The position numbers and the translations under genes are program-made. 64,000 nt of DNA from Apostichopus japonicus. Lineage: Eukaryota > Echinodermata > Holothuroidea > Aspidochirotida > Stichopodidae. Where the stretch lies: the NCBI RefSeq assembly GCF_037975245.1, contig NC_092579.1:13684678-13748677 (forward strand), in the 5' to 3' direction. Below are positions 55,601 through 61,600 of this stretch, in pieces. The notes beneath the pieces are model-generated. The model searched no databases, was not told the DNA's origin, and was given only the letters and a program-made list of their open reading frames with translations. The first letter of the stretch is position 1. The number at the start of each line of letters is the position of its first letter.

Positions 55601-58600
55601 TATATTAAAAGTCACAAGTAGTGTATTTTATTAAAATGACCACAGGCAAGATTCTTAAAACCCAAATAGAAATTCAATTGGATTGAAATAAACACAATTA
55701 AGTGGTAAAACCCTACAAGTTAAAACACATTCACAGAATAGAAGTTAACTACAAATTTGGTACAGATATGGCCCAGATCAGTTTTTACAATAAACTCACA
55801 TATTTATTGGACCTTTTCTTGACTGACTCAACCAGCATTGCACACTGAAAAGAAATGAAAAAAAGAAAGAATACAAAACATAAGGATAATGAAAAGTTTT
55901 AAGACAAAGAAACTTGTTCTTGGGAAATCAATGGTTAAAACCAAGATGATATATATGGTGGGTACTTGTTATGTAGTGGAGTGTCTTGAATACATATCCC
56001 TTTCAAAGTTTGTTAAAAAAGTGTGTTCAAAGTGTGTTAAAAAGTGTGCTAAAAAATATTAGTAACATTGATAAAAGATTAACACAAAGCTAAGCATCAT
56101 TTTATAGAGCAAACAAGACTAAACCTTTAACTGAGACACAAGGAAACTATCTATAAGTTTGAAGTACATATTAAGGTGACCTTTGCATAGATTAAACTGA
56201 TTGCAGTCCCCTTTAGCATGCTGTGGTAAACAACATTAATGAACCGGGATACATTGTTGAATGAAGTCTTTGCGGTGATAGAAAAAGAGACAACCATAAA
56301 AATAAAATCAGGAAACACAGCATCAGGGAAGTAAAAAATGATAAAGATGTAAGAAATATGAAATAAGAGTAATTAATTTGTTAATTGATTAAAATGACTG
56401 ACCTTTTGAGAATAGTTGACAGCTTTGTCCATCTCACTGAGGATGTATTTAACATCGTCACTCTCAATGATGCCCGTCTCTCTGAACCAATGGAACCGTC
56501 CTCCACTGATGTGAGCCAGGGTACGCAGACACTCGGCCGTCTGGGTGATGTTGGCGTACCTGCCCGGGATCGCGCCGTTGGCGTCGTAGTCGTCGACGTT
56601 GAATAAGATGGAATGGAGGCGGGTGGTCACGCCCACGGTGGCCTCCTCCATGAATGAACAGATGACATCGGAGGGTTGGTCGGGGATACCACTGGTGAAG
56701 AGGTATAGTCCCTCTACCGCTGGGGAGACAAATATTAGAGACACAAACTTCTTAGACCAAATTGTCCCCATATGAATAAGTTTACACAAAAATATATGCT
56801 GCCTTCATAACCTCGTAATCCTAGTCAGTACAGAGGGCCTAAACTGCAATAGGATATCTCAACACAACATACAGATTAAAACCTTGTGAAACTTTCTGAT
56901 CTTTCATGTCCCCCCTAGAAATTTCCCTTTTTTTTGTCACAGGAATTGGTAGATCCTTGTTAAGTGCTGTCACTTTCAGATTGGTTAAAACATTTCACTT
57001 TGGTCCATAAGATCAAATGTGTCCCTTCCTGCCTATAGAACACACAGAAATAAAGACTGACTGATTTCCTAATTACAAGGATAAGAAACCTGGTCACTTC
57101 AAATTTAAACATTTTCTTGAGTCATTGAGTAAAAATTGCAACAGGCTACTACTACCTGAATGAATTACATATGCTAGAAATGGCTATCCAGGAAGACCTG
57201 TACAGGTGTGTTATGAACATATTGCAGCTCATTAACTAAAATATACGAGGCATGAAATTCGGGGTGGAATTGACATAAATTTCTACAATTTTAAACATCT
57301 TAAAGGAACAGAAGAGGAATCTCTTGTCTATCTTGAGTCACCTGATAAAACTAACTTGATAGAACTAAACCACTCTACATTTAACAATGACACGAAAACC
57401 TGAAGATTTCGGGCCATTTTTACAGCCATCCCTCCTGTGAGGATAACATGAATTTTGGCAAAAAAATCTCTTTTACAAGCTAAGAAAAACATTCATCTTA
57501 GGATTTAGTATTGTGATAATTTACTTTTGAGCCTTTGTCTCAGCCATTGTCCTATATTATAATCATATACTCTTGTCCTTTGTCTCTTTGGGGGGGGGGG
57601 GAAGGGGGGCTGTCTTATTTCAGCCAGATACTTACCTGATGATTTTTTCCTGTCCTCTTCATTTTCTAGCGCTAATCTAATTGCTGACATGAGGTTCCTG
57701 CTACCTGTACATTCAAGGCCCAGAATCCACCTAGAGAGAGGGCAGTATACAACAATTAATTGACAGAATCCTTTGTAAGGTTATCTTGAGCCACACTCTA
57801 CACAAAAACTTGCAATGTCAGAAAAGAGAGAAAGCAGGCAACTTACCTCCAGGCATTTTGAAGATTCTTTTCTACAGGTTCTTGCAGGCACGGTCTCCAG
57901 CAATGCGCTTCACTTCCAAACCTTGTGAAATTGATATAAGTGTAGAGTCATTCATTACAAAGTCAGTAAATAGCATTAAAACCTGACTGACGTATTTGTT
58001 AAGTGACATTACTCCTCAGGAATTGGGCATGACCTAATAACGATTAGTTTACTTTATTAGTGTCAAATCAGATTAAAGAATGGATCCTGCTAAGATCGAA
58101 AAACATCAGGCATTCTTACTCTTGAAATAGGTGAAAGCGAGCAGGTTTACGCTATCCTAAAGGAGGATGTTTGTAATGTACCATCAGGCTTATGTTACAT
58201 CCTATGATATAGATTTAAGAGATATATTTGATATCTTACCCAATGATATTGAAAGCCACCTTGTTGATGAGTTGCTGTTCTAAGAGAAGCCTCAGAGAGT
58301 GTTGAATGTGAACCAAGTAGTTGATGTTAGAGAGAGATAGGTCGACTAGAATAACAATCCTGGAAGGACAAAGTAGAATAAAACATAAGTCATGTACAGA
58401 ATAATAAAAAAAACAGGGGAACATATAACATAGTAATGGAAGTTTGATTTGTTCATGCACTATGGCCGAAGGATCATTTGGATGTGATTTACATATGAAA
58501 GGCATTATTGGTCACCTAGCATTGTTTGAGAGGTACCAAAGTCATGTCATTACAAAAGAATTACAGCCATTGTCTTTATGGCTTTCATTTCTTACCATAT

Positions 58601-61600
58601 TTTCCCCCTTTTCTTTCCTGTTCACCTCCAAACTGTCAGTCACTTTCACTATAAAGGACTAGTAGTATGAGTACGACAGCGTGAGTATCAGGACATGTAG
58701 AAGTACCCTTGTTATGAGTACTGAGTATTAGGCTCTGAACACTAGAATGAGTACTTAGTCCTTCACTAGTACCCAAGCTAGATTCTACAATGCCTGAGTA
58801 CCAATATGAGTACAACAGCATGAGTATCAGTACATGTAGAAGTACCCTTGTTATGAGTACTGAGTATAAGGCTCTGAACACTAGAATGAGTACTTAGTCC
58901 TTCACTAGTACCCAAGCTACATTCTACAATGCCCGAGTACCAAATAAAATGTCCCATCAAATGGCTGATAGGATTTGTACAACTGTATATATCCTGCTAA
59001 CAGAGCAAGAAAAAGTTCTATAAAATCAAAGAAATTATCAGTGAAAATTATAATTAATCGTAAACTGTCAAATGAGATTGCTCTCCAAACCTACTTTTTC
59101 TCCACAACTGTCCCAAAGAGACGTCTGCTGTCCTTTGAGAGCCAGTCTATCCGTCTCTCGTAGAGCTTGACCATAGCTCCTAGCTGCTTCTGGTAATCAT
59201 ATAGCAGGGCCTGATCCACATGTAAATTCCTGATGGTCCCATCGTGCCACTCAAACTGGGTCATGGCTTTCTGAAAGACAAGGGTAAATAAAACAGCAGC
59301 TTGAATCAAAACTATCAGAATTTTTGGTACAGTTATAATAAAGAAATCTTTCTTGAGAAAGATTTGCCGAACAGTAGTTCTAACAGTCAAGTAGTCCTCC
59401 TAGTGCTAATAGTCTAACGACTACCACACTGCTAATTACCTAATAACATAGGTAACATTAAAATGAAATACTTTATACCTCAAGCATCCGAAATCTCAGA
59501 GATTTCTTTGTAATTGGAATAAATTCTACCAAGCTACTAATTACCTAATATTTTGGGAAAATACCTCACATGTCAGAGAGATTCCCTAATAATTGAGATA
59601 AATTCTGCCATGTTCCTAATTACCTTATAATGTAGGTAACTTTAAACTTAAAAATACCTCCGGTATCTGATATCAAACACATTTCCTTATGAATGGATTA
59701 AATTCTACCACCCTGCTAATAAACTAAGAATTTTGGTCACTTTCAAAGTAAAATACCTACCCCTGTGTCTGAGATCAGAGAGACTCCCTTTCAATTGAAA
59801 TAAATTCTACCACGCTGCAAATACCCTAATAATGTACCTAACTTTAAAATGAATCATATGCACACAATGCATCTGTGGTTGAACACATTACCTTTAAAAT
59901 TGGAATAAATTCTACCACACTGCTAATTACCTAATAATGTAGGTAACTTTAGAAACAAAATACCTACCTCATGAGTTTGAGAACGGACAGACTTCCTTAT
60001 AATTGGGATAAACTGCTCGATTGGAGCAAAGGCGTTGGGAGCAAGGACCTGGTACAAACTCAACTTCTTGGCTGTTGAAAGTAGAAAGACAAGGAAGATA
60101 TGGAAAACATTGATACAATCAAACAAAGCACATCATTATTACATTTATTATAACATTCAAAATAACATTATTTATAACATTCAAGAGAAAGCAGAGAAAA
60201 GAAACAAGGCAGACAGAAATGAGGAAGGAAAATATGGAGACAATTTACATACAATTAACATGCAATTTACATGCAATTTACATATAATTTACATGTAATT
60301 TACATACAATTTACATACCATTTACAAACAATTTACATGCAAAATCTCTAAAGTAGCAATTCGATCACTATTTCCATAGCAAAATAATTTTCATCTGGGT
60401 ATGGAGAAATATTAAAATATCACCCATTGCTGACACCTTGTTCTGCTACTTGAAAGCTCCCTTACTACATGGGAATTAAGGATATATTAAAATGGCATAT
60501 TAAATTTTATACCTTTAAGACCGTTCTGCTGGAGCCATTCTGCAGATGTCTTAGGAAGGAACGATGGTTCCTCTATGACAAGTGATCCCGCATGATTGGG
60601 CGGTCTAGGCAGAAATCTCGACTGAGGAAGCTTCTGAACCTCCAAAGATATCTACAGGGAGTTTAAAACACCAGTATTATGAATCATCATATCAAAATAA
60701 TATGCAAGATGTATTCAAAGGGAATAATGCAATAACAGAATGAACTAAATAGTGATCAAATACACACAAAACAACAGCTGAGAAGGGAATTGTAAGTACA
60801 TCAGAAATTAGCCGAGAGGAATTTTAAATTGTAAGGGAGACAAATTTTCCATCAGCAACTTTAATATAATATATAGGCAGTACCCTTAAAGATACTGCTT
60901 GCTTTTCATTGCCACAAATTACTTAACACATTTCCATTTTTAACCAGATTCTCTCAATCACAGTAAACCCCAAGCTATGCTCTGTATGCATGCTGCAACA
61001 TATTTCTTTATATGTCCTCCAACATATCTGTAACTCGCTTTTAATTAGCCTTTACAGTTCATGACAGAAACAACTCCACCTGATTCTTTACATGAAGAAT
61101 ATGAGTGTTAATCACTACAGGTAACTCTTTAGGGTAACTCGAGAGATAACTCAGGGGGGATACACACTGATCCAGAGTTACTCACCTCATTCAATATACT
61201 GATAAGTGCATCTCCCATCATGCCTTGCCTCATCTGTTGAATCTTATTGATGACATCTTGAGCAGTTTTGATCTCTCGAAGGAGTAACGCGATATCTGTA
61301 CCCGTGTATATTTGCTCCTGGTAAAGGAAAAGCATGGAAATTTTGTTACTAATAGAAACAAGTTTCATCATTACATTTCACTGAGGAAACTATTTGTCTG
61401 AAAAGTGTCTCCTGCAATAGTAGTGCAGCTGCTACATACAATTCCAAGGAGCAACAAGACGCATCACTTGATGCTACCAAAGTTCATTTCATGGCTGCTT
61501 GGCTCAATGAGGATCACTTTAACATTATTTGGAGAATGTGGTTTGCTTAAAACTATGAACATCATAGAAAACATTATTTCAAAATCACTCTGAGAAGGCT

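Noticed and set aside
58636-58960. Two overlapping minus-strand frames with the same peptide, as paralogous small genes
   Set aside because: The similarity follows from a 139-bp tandem duplication within an intron; no start or splice context supports coding.
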